Source: JBGPBY01 sp041481485 (GTDB lineage Bacteria; Acidobacteriota; Terriglobia; 20CM-2-55-15). From it: a stretch of DNA of 19,009 nucleotides. The stretch is from NCBI GenBank assembly GCA_041481485.1, contig JBGPBY010000076.1:1-19009 (forward strand). The letters run 5' to 3'. The notes beneath the pieces were generated by a model. The model was not told the DNA's origin. It was given only the letters and a program-made list of their open reading frames with translations, and made no database searches. Shown in pieces: positions 1 to 6,928 of this stretch. Positions within the stretch are counted from its first letter, which is position 1. Each line of letters opens with the position of its first letter. Both the position numbers and the translations under genes were made by a program.

Positions 1-240
1 CCCCTCGCTCAGGGAAATCGTCTCGAGCTCGCGACCCGTGATCGCTCGAGCTCGCGGCGGCACTGAGCTCGTCGCGCCGCGCTGCTCCGACCGGCTCAGC
101 AATCCGCTATCAAACTCGCGAAGTTACGCGCATTTACCGGGCGCCAGGCCGATTTGGAGCTTCGCGTCGCCCCCAGGGACGTTTCCCTTGACGCGGGCCG
201 CGCTGCGGCTACGTTCGCGCTCCTTCCTCAACGTGCCCCT
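1..240. other. Upstream region without a recognisable gene
   Basis: GC-rich stretch before the tRNA. A 12-bp direct repeat, CTCGAGCTCGCG, occurs at about 22-33 and 46-57. An open frame on the plus strand runs through to 250, but it ends inside the tRNA, has no ribosome binding site and resembles no family I know. A minus-strand frame is also open for about 40 codons but lacks a clear start. I call no gene here. A promoter for the tRNA should lie in this stretch, but I see no convincing -35/-10 pair. Confidence 0.4.
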
Positions 241-330
241 GGAGAGGTGACCGAGAGGCCGAAGGTACCCGCTTGCTAAGCGGGCATAGGGTCAAAAGCT
301 CTATCGAGGGTTCGAATCCCTCCCTCTCCG
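241..330 (+). tRNA. tRNA-Ser (anticodon GCT)
   Basis: Full class II tRNA cloverleaf. The acceptor stem GGAGAGG (241-247) pairs with CCTCTCC (323-329), and the discriminator base is G330. The anticodon stem CCCGC/GCGGG (268-272/280-284) encloses the loop TTGCTAA with anticodon GCT at 275-277, which reads AGC/AGU serine codons. A long variable arm, expected for tRNA-Ser, lies between the anticodon stem and the T arm. The T stem GAGGG/CCCTC (306-310/318-322) encloses the loop TTCGAAT. CCA is not encoded. No intron or attachment-site repeat is seen beside it. Confidence 0.96.
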
Positions 331-395
331 TTTAGATAATCTGTATCTGATTGATTCAGGGAGATCATGAACTTCCCTGGAATCATCGCGAAATT

Positions 396-596
396 CTAAT
401 TCGAGCTGCCGGCGGTCCGGAGCTTTTGTTCTTTCGGTTTGTGCTTACGGATCACGTCGTTCATGGCGTCCACAAGGGCCTTCAGGCAACCCACGCAATT
501 TTCGATGTGCGATTTTTCAAAATCAGTTTGTAATGCGTCCTTAAAGGCAATTTCGGCAAATCGGGCTTCCGAAATATGTTCGTCTGTTTTCGACAC
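396..596 (-). CDS. Small protein with an H-x3-C-x2-C motif
   Basis: A 66-residue protein starting at GTG (594-596), with AGGAG 6 nt upstream (603-607), so the start is well supported. It is charged and mostly helical in character, with no signal peptide or membrane segment. His30, Cys34 and Cys37 form an H-x3-C-x2-C motif, the spacing used by zinc-binding anti-sigma domains, although here the motif is central and no downstream membrane helix exists. The C-terminus is rich in Lys/Arg. Family unknown to me. A cytoplasmic zinc-binding regulator or adaptor is possible, but this is inference from the motif only. It is monocistronic; the nearest gene is the tRNA on the other strand. Confidence 0.65.
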   Translation of the reverse strand: MSKTDEHISEARFAEIAFKDALQTDFEKSHIENCVGCLKALVDAMNDVIRKHKPKEQKLRTAGSSN

Positions 597-689
597 AGCT
601 TTCTCCTGAGTGTTGAATCTTGGGCAGAGTTGAAGGAGAGCAGTATATCCCGGACAAGCGGGAATTGCTGTTCATCTGATAATAGCGAT

Positions 690-902
690 TCAGCGCTTCG
701 GCGAAAGAATGGTGAGCGGTTGAGTTGTAACCGATGTTCCTGACTTCACTTGGACCGCCAGGCCGTTACCTTCGAACCCTGCCACGAATTCGGGATTTTC
801 GTCCGCTGTCGCAGCCAGGTTGTCCCAGGCAAAAAGTTTGTAATTGCCCGAGGAAACACCTTCTATCGTAAACGCACCATCCATTTCAGGATGGACTCGC
901 AT
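690..902 (-). pseudogene. C-terminal remnant of a carboxypeptidase-regulatory-like domain protein
   Basis: About 70 codons read like the end of the carboxypeptidase-regulatory-like proteins common in Acidobacteria: G-x-FTIEGV-x2-GNYKLFAWDN, then PEFVAGFEGNG and a closing V-x-V-K-x-G beta strand pattern. In the family this segment follows several hundred residues; here the same frame meets a TGA at 924-926 only 8 codons upstream of the first ATG, and no preceding domain is found in other frames. I therefore call it a truncated remnant. A short stand-alone expressed protein is possible but lacks a clear ribosome binding site. The intact version would normally be exported. Confidence 0.5.
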
Positions 903-1148
903 GTATCTAATTGAGATAAAAGGTCATCGAACCAGACGAGTTGCGGAAAGATCCCTCCGTGATTGGGAGCCGTACATTTGACCGTACCTCCTGTGCGTGT
1001 CCAAGATGTATAATGGCGTCGTTCATTTCCGAATATTCTTCGTGGACTGGCTCCTCAAATGTTTCACCTGACGTCCGGTACTCTCCAGCACAAGAATTAG
1101 TCCGATTCACTTGTATCCGTCCCATTCCGTCTCGCATTGAGCCGACTT
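903..1148. other. Intergenic region, no gene called
   Basis: About 245 bases between the regulatory-domain remnant and the zinc-ribbon gene. A minus-strand frame is open from 1137 to 907 and plus-strand frames are open too, but none shows a ribosome binding site, family motif or convincing composition. It may hold the decayed upstream part of the remnant at 690-902 and the promoter of the gene at 1149. Confidence 0.35.
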
Positions 1149-1403
1149 ATGAATATTTCGAGAAGTTCCCATGCCAGAGATACACGATGGTATCTCGGAG
1201 TTCGCTGCCAAAAGTGCCGCAAACCGATTCTGTTTGCCGTCGATTATTCAGGGCAACCCGATGCCATCCCTACCGCACCGCCCGGAAAGCTTGTCCTGAC
1301 CTGCGCTGTCGATGACTGCCGGCATCGAGCGGATTATTCCGGCGCCCGGGTTGCAAAATACCAAAAAACACCGGAGATCGGGAATGCTGTGGGGCAGAAA
1401 TGA
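1149..1403 (+). CDS. Small zinc-ribbon-like protein
   Basis: An 84-residue protein if the ATG at 1149 is used; a TTG four codons upstream (1137) is an alternative, and neither has a strong ribosome binding site. After a short N-terminus the segment WYLGVRCQKC begins a four-cysteine zinc-ribbon pattern: Cys20-x2-Cys23, then Cys52-x4-Cys57, with a proline-rich connector. There is no signal peptide or membrane segment. The stop TGA overlaps the ATG of the next gene (ATGA), which implies coupled translation with another small zinc-finger protein. The molecular role is unknown; nucleic-acid or protein binding is the usual use of such ribbons. Confidence 0.65.
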   Translation: MNISRSSHARDTRWYLGVRCQKCRKPILFAVDYSGQPDAIPTAPPGKLVLTCAVDDCRHRADYSGARVAKYQKTPEIGNAVGQK

Positions 1404-1567
1404 AAAAGCCCCAGACGGAACAGGAGCAATTAAAAATTTGGTGCGACAAGTGTTCGATTCGAATTGCGCCAAATGAACAGCGAACCGCGGTGCAAGGCAA
1501 GTTCTATCACTTATCTTGTTATTCGAAACTCGGCAACAAATCGGATAAGACGAATCCTAAGCGATAG
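1400..1567 (+). CDS. Small half-LIM-like zinc-finger protein
   Basis: A 55-residue protein. Its ATG (1400-1402) overlaps the TGA of the preceding zinc-ribbon gene by 4 nt, a strong sign of translational coupling. Residues 15-40 give Cys15-x2-Cys18-x18-His37-x2-Cys40, which fits the first zinc module of a LIM domain (C-x2-C-x16-23-H-x2-C); the second module is absent. The sequence reads WCDKC near the start and KFYHLSCY at the second half-site, typical of such fingers. The C-terminus is basic. Function unknown; the pair may form one zinc-binding complex. It is short enough to be missed by automatic gene calling. Confidence 0.65.
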   Translation: MKKPQTEQEQLKIWCDKCSIRIAPNEQRTAVQGKFYHLSCYSKLGNKSDKTNPKR

Positions 1568-1584
1568 CTCTGTCTATAACTCGA

Positions 1585-1899
1585 ATGAAAGCTGAACGCT
1601 TCACAGTACGTTACCTTGGTTTCCAACCCCTTCCTCAAGGTGGACGCCGCCTAAACTTCTCGGTCACAGACCCGGCCGAGGACATTCGAACGATATTTGT
1701 CGATGCGTCATCAGCGCTGTTCTCGGGGCCGAGCCAACTGGCGATTCAGGAATGCGCCGGAATTTGCTCAGAGGTCATCCGAAGCGTTGTCACTGCGGCC
1801 GACCCGTTGCCGGCGCAATTGCAGCTGACTGCGGTTGATGTCGCTAAATATCGCGACGGTCATAAGAATTTGCGAATTTCGCGGATACGTTCACACTGA
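1585..1899 (+). CDS. Conserved-looking hypothetical protein
   Basis: A 104-residue protein starting 17 nt after the half-LIM gene, so it may share its transcript. The start ATG at 1585 has no obvious Shine-Dalgarno sequence. It begins with alternating beta-strand-like residues (FTVRYLGFQPLP, RLNFSVTD) followed by a helical middle and ends in a basic tail. There is no signal peptide, membrane segment or cysteine motif of note. The composition looks like real protein, and the pattern 'strand, sensitive turn, strand' followed by a domain of about 90 residues recalls small uncharacterised acidobacterial proteins, but I do not recognise a named family and assign no function. Confidence 0.55.
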   Translation: MKAERFTVRYLGFQPLPQGGRRLNFSVTDPAEDIRTIFVDASSALFSGPSQLAIQECAGICSEVIRSVVTAADPLPAQLQLTAVDVAKYRDGHKNLRISRIRSH

Positions 1900-2070
1900 A
1901 CAAAGCATCGCCTTCGCGTTGAACGACGGCCGTCGATCCATTCGTGCGGGGCCGGGCCATTCCTGTTCGGCGCAGACGCAGTGATTTTTTCAGCGGTAGA
2001 CGAAAACGCCGCTCCACTGGAGGCTGACGCCGTTGGCTCCGGCGTCAACCGGTGAAATTGGCCTACTCTC
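1900..2070. repeat. Intergenic region with a degenerate copy of the fold-back repeat core
   Basis: No gene is supported here. The stretch at about 2035-2057 (GGCTCCGGCGTCAACCGGTG and following) resembles, with several mismatches, the CCACCGGC-GTCA-GCCGGTGG hairpin of the fold-back element at 4669-4876. It is probably a decayed copy of the same repeat family. The remaining bases show no promoter or terminator I can support. Confidence 0.4.
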
Positions 2071-2304
2071 CTACCACTCCTGAGGCGGAAAACGCAGCGA
2101 CGTTATGGCCCCAGGAAAGTTCTCGGATTTCATACAAATGACGAACAATTCGATGCATTCATCGCATTCAAGAATGTGTTTCCGATCATGGGCTGAGAGT
2201 TCGCCCTTCCGGTAAAGGTAGGTCCACACCAGAGGGGGTGGCACATGTTCGGTCCATTCTGGGTAAGTTGCCGCAGATTGATTTGCCGCAAATTGAACTT
2301 TCAT
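2071..2304 (-). CDS. Small anti-sigma-like zinc-finger protein
   Basis: A 77-residue protein if translation starts at the ATG at 2304; a TTG start at 2379, with AAAGG nearby, would add 25 residues. His43-x3-Cys47-x2-Cys50, in the context 'GELSAHDRKHILECDEC', is the hallmark of the ZAS zinc-binding anti-sigma domain: a helix with Glu-Leu-Ser then the H-x3-C-x2-C ligand set. No membrane helix follows, so it would be a soluble version. Known ZAS proteins bind extracytoplasmic-function sigma factors, but no sigma factor gene lies next to it in this window, so the partner is unknown. The C-terminus is short and proline-rich. Confidence 0.65.
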   Translation of the reverse strand: MKVQFAANQSAATYPEWTEHVPPPLVWTYLYRKGELSAHDRKHILECDECIELFVICMKSENFPGAITSLRFPPQEW

Positions 2305-2581
2305 GTTAACGATGTAGCAATTTTGTGAACATTTTGCGTCGAACCCTGGAACCCCGCAAAAATCGTGACTTAGCAACAATTACCTTTCTCGACGCCCATT
2401 AACCACAGGGTTTGCGGAAAAATTTCCCCACTCGAACGGATCGTCTTCAATAGTTGTTTTCAAGATTACATTGAACAACACGGGCGACGGGGTCCGCTTC
2501 CCAACAGTTGCCCTGTGCCGGCGCATAGACATAAAATCCCCGGGATCGGAAACCGCGCGACATCACGAAGAGGCGATCTCA

Positions 2582-3913
2582 ATGATTCCATCCAAACTCC
2601 CGAGGCGTTCTGTTCTAAAAGCGCTGACAGTCGGCGCCAGTGCAATTGCCATGGATCCCATACTCCGCGCGCAGACGGCGCACAGTACGGACCCCGTGAC
2701 GGAACGAATCCAGGCGGACCTTGAGAAGCACGCCAGTTTTGGCAGCAAGCGATCGGCAACTCCGGGCGATCTGAAAACTGCCGAGTGGATTGCCGGACGT
2801 CTGCGAATGACGGGTTATAAAGTGGATTCGCACGACTTCCCGGCGCCGTTTCTGGTCGAGAGGTCCGTTCGAATTTCCAGTGAAGGGATGACGTTGAATC
2901 TGTATGCGCAGACTCCGGCGGCAACTACCGGCGCGAAGGGAGTCACGGGCCGGCTCGCCTTGATCCTCACTGCAGCCGACGCTGCAAACACCAAAGGAAA
3001 GATCGCATTTCTGGTTCTGAATTCCGCGCGGCATGCGGCACTCGGCAAAGGCAACGGCGGCATTGGCGGAACAATCCAGGCCGCAGCGGCTGCAGGCGCG
3101 CTGGGAGTGGTGATTGTCACGACCGGTCCCAGCGGAGAGGCCGCGCTGCTGAATACGCCGGAAGATCAGGTAATGCCGGTGCCGGTGGCCATCATGGCGC
3201 CAAAGCAATCCGCTCCCTTTCAGCAGGCTGCAGCGGCGGGAGCCGAAGCGACATTTACTCTCGATGGCGATGCCACCCGTCGCAACAGCACCAATTTGAT
3301 TGGCAGGCTGGAGCGCGGCAATCGCTGGATCGTGATCTCGACGCCACGGTCAGGATGGTTCGATTGCGTGGGTGAGCGCGGTACCGGGACTTCCGTATTT
3401 CTGGAACTGGCCGAGTGGGCTGCCAATCGTTATCCCAATCATTCGATACATTTGGTGAATGCAGGCGCTCACGAGTACTACTTTGCGGGATCGCATAAAG
3501 TCATGAATCTCGCTCCTCCGCCAGCCTCGACGGACATTTGGGCACACGTCGGAGCATGTGTTGCGGCTCGTGACGCCGATGAAACCGGTCCTACTTTGCG
3601 AATGCTTGACACCGCCGATCCCCAACGATCGGTGATGGCCACGGCAAACATGAACGCGGCCGTAGCCGAAGGCTTCCGCGGTATTCGCGAGCTGGAACGC
3701 GCGCAGCCTGTGCGCGCCGATGCTGGTGAGCTTTCGGTCTTCACGGATAAAGGATATTCGCGCTGTTTTGCCGTGCTCGGCCTCCATCGCTGGTTGCACA
3801 CCGTGGCGGATACGATCGAGAGAGTGGACGCCCGGCTCGTCACTCCGGTGCTTGAAGCGCACAAGCGCACCATTGAAGTCGCAATGGCCGAACTTCAACC
3901 TCGCGTTCCATGA
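2582..3913 (+). CDS. Exported M28-like (PA-domain) protein lacking most zinc ligands
   Basis: A 443-residue protein. I place the start at ATG 2582 because a twin-arginine signal begins immediately (Arg8-Arg9-Ser-Val-Leu-Lys, hydrophobic stretch, LRAQT near residue 31); the frame is open upstream to 2471. After export the architecture resembles M28 metallopeptidases with an inserted PA-like domain (about residues 100-235) followed by the alpha/beta peptidase fold. In family M28 the metal is held by H-x-D, D, E-E, D and H. Here the first site reads STPRSGW (from residue 253), the E-E site reads A-H297-E298-YYFAGS, the next Asp appears to be Ala, and only the last His (His406 in HTVADT) is kept. 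It may be a non-catalytic or altered-metal relative. Its stop overlaps the next gene's start (ATGA). Confidence 0.75.
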   Translation: MIPSKLPRRSVLKALTVGASAIAMDPILRAQTAHSTDPVTERIQADLEKHASFGSKRSATPGDLKTAEWIAGRLRMTGYKVDSHDFPAPFLVERSVRISSEGMTLNLYAQTPAATTGAKGVTGRLALILTAADAANTKGKIAFLVLNSARHAALGKGNGGIGGTIQAAAAAGALGVVIVTTGPSGEAALLNTPEDQVMPVPVAIMAPKQSAPFQQAAAAGAEATFTLDGDATRRNSTNLIGRLERGNRWIVISTPRSGWFDCVGERGTGTSVFLELAEWAANRYPNHSIHLVNAGAHEYYFAGSHKVMNLAPPPASTDIWAHVGACVAARDADETGPTLRMLDTADPQRSVMATANMNAAVAEGFRGIRELERAQPVRADAGELSVFTDKGYSRCFAVLGLHRWLHTVADTIERVDARLVTPVLEAHKRTIEVAMAELQPRVP

Positions 3914-4665
3914 AACCCGAAGATCTGATTCCGATTCTCATTCTCGGATGCTATTTCGGAATGTTGATTCTTGAAAGAATCCGCCCGGCGCGGGAGTTTC
4001 CGCGCACGCCGTGGTGGATCGCAACGGGTCTGGGATTTCTTGTCATGACGGTGGGACTGACGACGATTGTCCCCCTTCTCTTGCCCGGCGGATGGATTGC
4101 CGCGCACAGCTTGTTGCCGGGGGAACGGCTGGGGCTCGTCGGAGGGATATTGATTGGCTATCCTGTCGTCGCGCTCTTCACCGCCATCACGCACCGCTTG
4201 CTTCACAAATTCAATTTCCTGTGGCGCTGGACTCACCAGATGCATCATGCGCCGGAGCGCGTCGATATTCCAGGCTCAGTCCTGTTTCATCCGTTCGATA
4301 TCATCCAGAACTCCGTCGTGTCGGTGATCGCTACCGTGCTGGTGCTCGGGCTCAATGCCGAGGCAGCCGCATGGGTGGGATTTGTTCAGGTATTTTACGC
4401 ATTGTTTCAGCATTGGAATGTGCGGACGCCGTGGGTTCTGGGATACATCATCCAGCGGCCGGAGAGCCATTGCGTGCACCATCAGCGCGATGTTCATGCG
4501 TATAACTACAGCGATTTCCCACTGTGGGACATTCTGGCGGGAACGTTCCGCAATCCACGAGATTGGGAGGGTCAGGCCGGCTTCGAATCGGACCGGGCGA
4601 GACGATATGGCACAATGCTTGTTGGCAGGGATGTGAATCCGGAGTTGGCCAACGGCGGGAGATAG
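3910..4665 (+). CDS. Fatty acid hydroxylase / sterol desaturase superfamily membrane protein
   Basis: A 251-residue integral membrane protein. Its ATG overlaps the previous stop by 4 nt, so the two genes are translationally coupled. Hydrophobic helices lie at about 6-22, 36-60, 75-93 and 132-166. The di-iron histidine clusters of the superfamily are all present: HRLLH (95-99), HQMHH (109-113), His168 in the FQHWN element and HCVHH (187-191). The C-terminal YNYSDFPLWDILAGTF motif is also typical. Members use O2 to hydroxylate or desaturate fatty acids, sterols or carotenoids at the cytoplasmic membrane face; the substrate here cannot be inferred. A fold-back repeat begins 4 nt after the stop and may act as the transcript end. 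Confidence 0.9.
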   Translation: MKPEDLIPILILGCYFGMLILERIRPAREFPRTPWWIATGLGFLVMTVGLTTIVPLLLPGGWIAAHSLLPGERLGLVGGILIGYPVVALFTAITHRLLHKFNFLWRWTHQMHHAPERVDIPGSVLFHPFDIIQNSVVSVIATVLVLGLNAEAAAWVGFVQVFYALFQHWNVRTPWVLGYIIQRPESHCVHHQRDVHAYNYSDFPLWDILAGTFRNPRDWEGQAGFESDRARRYGTMLVGRDVNPELANGGR

Positions 4666-4668
4666 AGC

Positions 4669-4876
4669 TTCCCGCCGCGTTAGCGGCGGCAGGTCCCTTA
4701 GCCACCGGCGTCAGCCGGTGGAAATCTATGCTCAACCAAAAGAGCCGCGTAGCGGCGACAGATCAAGAAAATTGCTGGATCTGTCGTGCCTTGCGGCACT
4801 CTGCTTTTCGTGGATTAATGTTCCACCGGCTGACGCCGGTGGCTAAGGGGCCTGCCGCCGCTAACGCGGCTGGGAA
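4669..4876. repeat. 208-bp fold-back (long palindromic) intergenic element
   Basis: Left arm 4669-4723 and right arm 4821-4876 are inverted copies differing by one indel and one substitution. Each arm contains small hairpins: GCCGC-GTTA-GCGGC, and CCACCGGC-GTCA-GCCGGTGG (4702-4721 on the left). The 97-bp interior continues the palindrome imperfectly: a CAACCAAAAGAGC-like left half matches the complement of the right half, ending in GACAGATC/GATCTGTC around a short central loop. The element lies between convergent genes (hydroxylase plus strand, dehydrogenase minus strand), where it could end both transcripts. It resembles REP/MITE-type repeats; a degenerate core copy lies near 2035-2057. No ORF inside is convincing. 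Confidence 0.85.
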
Positions 4877-4947
4877 CCGACCGGCCGCGCAGTCCGCTGT
4901 CGGCCGGATGAGGGGGAAATATGTGACCATCCTTGTGAAACCATGTA

Positions 4948-5796
4948 TTACAAAGTGCTGTAGGCACGACAAATCTCCTCGCTGACTTCCCACAATCGGC
5001 GGGCAGCGCCATCGTCCTGAGCCTCCGCGTTCGGTGATTTCACCGCACACTTTTCGAAATATTCACCGCTGACATTCGCGACCGATGGAGAAGACGCGAG
5101 GTAGACCAACGTTTCTGCGCCTTGTTCCGGTGTCAGTGCAAACTTCTTCGCCACTTGAAAGCCGTAGTAGAGAGCGCCCTTCCCTCCGTCGGCAAAACGC
5201 GTGGCAACAAATCCGGGATGAAAGCAGTTTGCAGTCACTCCCGTCCCTGAAAGTTGTTTCGCAAGTTCGCGCGTGAACAGAATGTTGCACAGCTTCGACT
5301 GTGAGTAGGCCGTCAATGCGCGATAGTCCCTGGCATTTTGCAAATCGTTGAAATTGATCTTCGCACGCCGATGTGCCTCGGAGGATGTACTGACGATACG
5401 CGCCGGAGATGATGCCAGAAGCGTCGAGCGTAATGCTTCGGTCAGCACAAAGTACGACATGTGATTTGTGGCAAATGTCAGTTCCAAACCGTCGCGTGTC
5501 ACTTTGTGCTCGTAGAAAATGCCGCCGGCGTTGTTCATCAGAACATCGATACGCGATTCGGCAGCTGCGATTTCCCTGCCGACGCGATAAGCCTCTTCCA
5601 TCAACGACAAATCCGCGAAATAGAGCGCATGTGCCGCGTGAGGAGCAATCTGCCGCAGGCGGGACAGCGTGGCATCGGCCCGGAGTTTGTCTCGGGCAAT
5701 CAGGACAATGCGAGCGCCCATGGCAGCAAGCTTTCCAGCGGCAATCTCGCCGATCCCCGAAGTGGCTCCGGTGATAACGACAACGTTACCCTTCAT
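4948..5796 (-). CDS. Short-chain dehydrogenase/reductase (SDR), retinol-dehydrogenase-like
   Basis: A 282-residue Rossmann-fold oxidoreductase. Residues 9-16 carry the classical T-G-x3-G-I-G dinucleotide-binding turn; Arg35 after the second strand suggests NADP(H) preference. The NNAG motif is at 88-91. The catalytic tetrad is intact: Asn111, Ser138/139, Tyr164 and Lys168 (Y-S-Q-S-K). Length and the LTxYSQSK, HPGFVATRF style match the retinol-dehydrogenase/WW-oxidoreductase-like group, which acts on varied aldehydes, ketones or alcohols; the substrate here is unknown. The start lies 16 nt after the stop of the DUF4159 gene on the same strand, so the two are probably one operon. No strong ribosome binding site is visible. 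Confidence 0.93.
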   Translation of the reverse strand: MKGNVVVITGATSGIGEIAAGKLAAMGARIVLIARDKLRADATLSRLRQIAPHAAHALYFADLSLMEEAYRVGREIAAAESRIDVLMNNAGGIFYEHKVTRDGLELTFATNHMSYFVLTEALRSTLLASSPARIVSTSSEAHRRAKINFNDLQNARDYRALTAYSQSKLCNILFTRELAKQLSGTGVTANCFHPGFVATRFADGGKGALYYGFQVAKKFALTPEQGAETLVYLASSPSVANVSGEYFEKCAVKSPNAEAQDDGAARRLWEVSEEICRAYSTL

Positions 5797-5812
5797 GAAA
5801 CCCAGTAGTGGA

Positions 5813-6661
5813 CTAGTGCGTGACAGCGTAGGTCATGATGTTGAGACCCATGCGGAGGGAATATCCGGTATATTTCTGCGGATAGCAGGGCAGGTCCATG
5901 AATTCCCAGGCGTCACCGAGATCGGTGTTGTAGGTCATGATCACCATCAGGCGGCCATGGTCGTCGGTAATACCGAAAACCCTCGGATCCGGGTCGTCAT
6001 CCTGTTCCCACGTTTGGCCGCCCCGGCAGCCATTACCCTGGTTGGGCGTCTGGATAATCTCAGTGATGTCGAAGAACGAATGAAACACGGGATGGCTGAG
6101 AGGAATCGTTTTGATTTCCCGATCCGGAAACACCTTAGTCATTTCATCGACGGCATTTTGAAGCTGACGCAAACCCCAGAAATCGTCCAGATGCAGGAAA
6201 CCGCCACGCAGGAGATATTCGCGCAGACGCGCCGCCTCCTCGTCGCTGAATGTCATCTGTCCCGGTTCCACGATGTAGGCGAATGGAAACTTGAAAAGTT
6301 GAGGATCCATGATTTCGATGTAATTGGGATTGGGATAAACATTCTGGCCAGTCATGCGATGGATGGCGCCCATCAGTTTGCAATCGGCGCCGGGCGTGTC
6401 CGTAGCCCAGCCCCAACCCTGTGGCGGGAAAAAATTGGGACCGCCAAATTCAGGACATTTGTAAGGTCCGGGGTTCTCCATCGTTCCGCTGCGCCTGCCG
6501 CCAAATCCACCATAGCGTTCATTTTCCGTATAGATCAGCCGGGTAAAGTAGAAATCGGGAGGCGGCGCAAGGGATGAACCTTGCCCTGCAACCGCGGGTT
6601 TCGCCAGAAATGAAATCCCCACCAGAAATACCGACAGTGCCCCGGCCCAAACCTTGTTCAC
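5813..6661 (-). CDS. Exported DUF4159 domain protein
   Basis: A 282-residue protein starting at GTG (6659-6661) with AGGGG 6 nt upstream (6668-6672). Residues 1-25 form a Sec signal peptide ending in AKPAVA. The mature protein shows the DUF4159 signature: FYFTRLIY near the start, a W-ATDTPGADCKLM segment, then FPFAYIVEPG, a helix, LREYLLRGGFLHLDDFWG, VFPDREIKTIPLSHPVFHSFFDI and the final WEFMD/GYSLRMGLNIMTYAVTH block. The domain is thought to have a class I glutamine-amidotransferase-like fold, but no activity is established. It appears complete and is probably periplasmic. It is the first gene of a likely two-gene operon with the SDR gene downstream and is divergent from the TonB receptor. 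Confidence 0.88.
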   Translation of the reverse strand: MNKVWAGALSVFLVGISFLAKPAVAGQGSSLAPPPDFYFTRLIYTENERYGGFGGRRSGTMENPGPYKCPEFGGPNFFPPQGWGWATDTPGADCKLMGAIHRMTGQNVYPNPNYIEIMDPQLFKFPFAYIVEPGQMTFSDEEAARLREYLLRGGFLHLDDFWGLRQLQNAVDEMTKVFPDREIKTIPLSHPVFHSFFDITEIIQTPNQGNGCRGGQTWEQDDDPDPRVFGITDDHGRLMVIMTYNTDLGDAWEFMDLPCYPQKYTGYSLRMGLNIMTYAVTH

Positions 6662-6928
6662 GACTTTCCCCTGAATTTGATTCGAGGCGACATTCTACCT
6701 GAGCGAAGCGCTTCTGGCACTACTTCTGACGCCCTTGACTTGATCGTCATAAATGAATAACAATCCGCAAAAATTAATCCCAAAACAAAACAGGGGTAGT
6801 TGATAGAACGGTATTGAGGGGCTAAGCCGGAACCAGAGATGGTTTCGCAATAATTCATTGGCCGCCTGCGGCGGGCTTCACTGTCTTAGCGCGCATCGCA
6901 GGCTCGGCCGAAGTATGGAGGCCCCTCG
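6662..6928. promoter_or_regulatory. Divergent intergenic region between the DUF4159 and TonB receptor genes
   Basis: 267 bases that must hold promoters for both directions. A weak plus-strand candidate has TTGACT at 6735-6740, a 17-nt spacer, and a poor -10 TAACAA at 6758-6763. A clear ribosome binding site, GGAGG (6917-6921), lies 7 nt before the receptor ATG. An AT-rich block around 6745-6800 contrasts with the GC-rich 6855-6910 segment. No operator palindrome or riboswitch was recognised. Small frames here are not convincing. Confidence 0.35.

Noticed and set aside
38..250. Open plus-strand frame of 70 codons before the tRNA
   Set aside because: It ends 10 bases inside the tRNA-Ser gene, lacks a ribosome binding site and has arginine/serine-rich composition typical of a chance frame in GC-rich DNA.
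241..330. tRNA-Ser as an attachment site for an integrated island
   Set aside because: No integrase gene and no repeat of the tRNA 3' end was found in the window.
5669..6577. 302-codon plus-strand frame
   Set aside because: It is antisense to the SDR start and the DUF4159 gene, both of which have clear family motifs; its translation resembles nothing.
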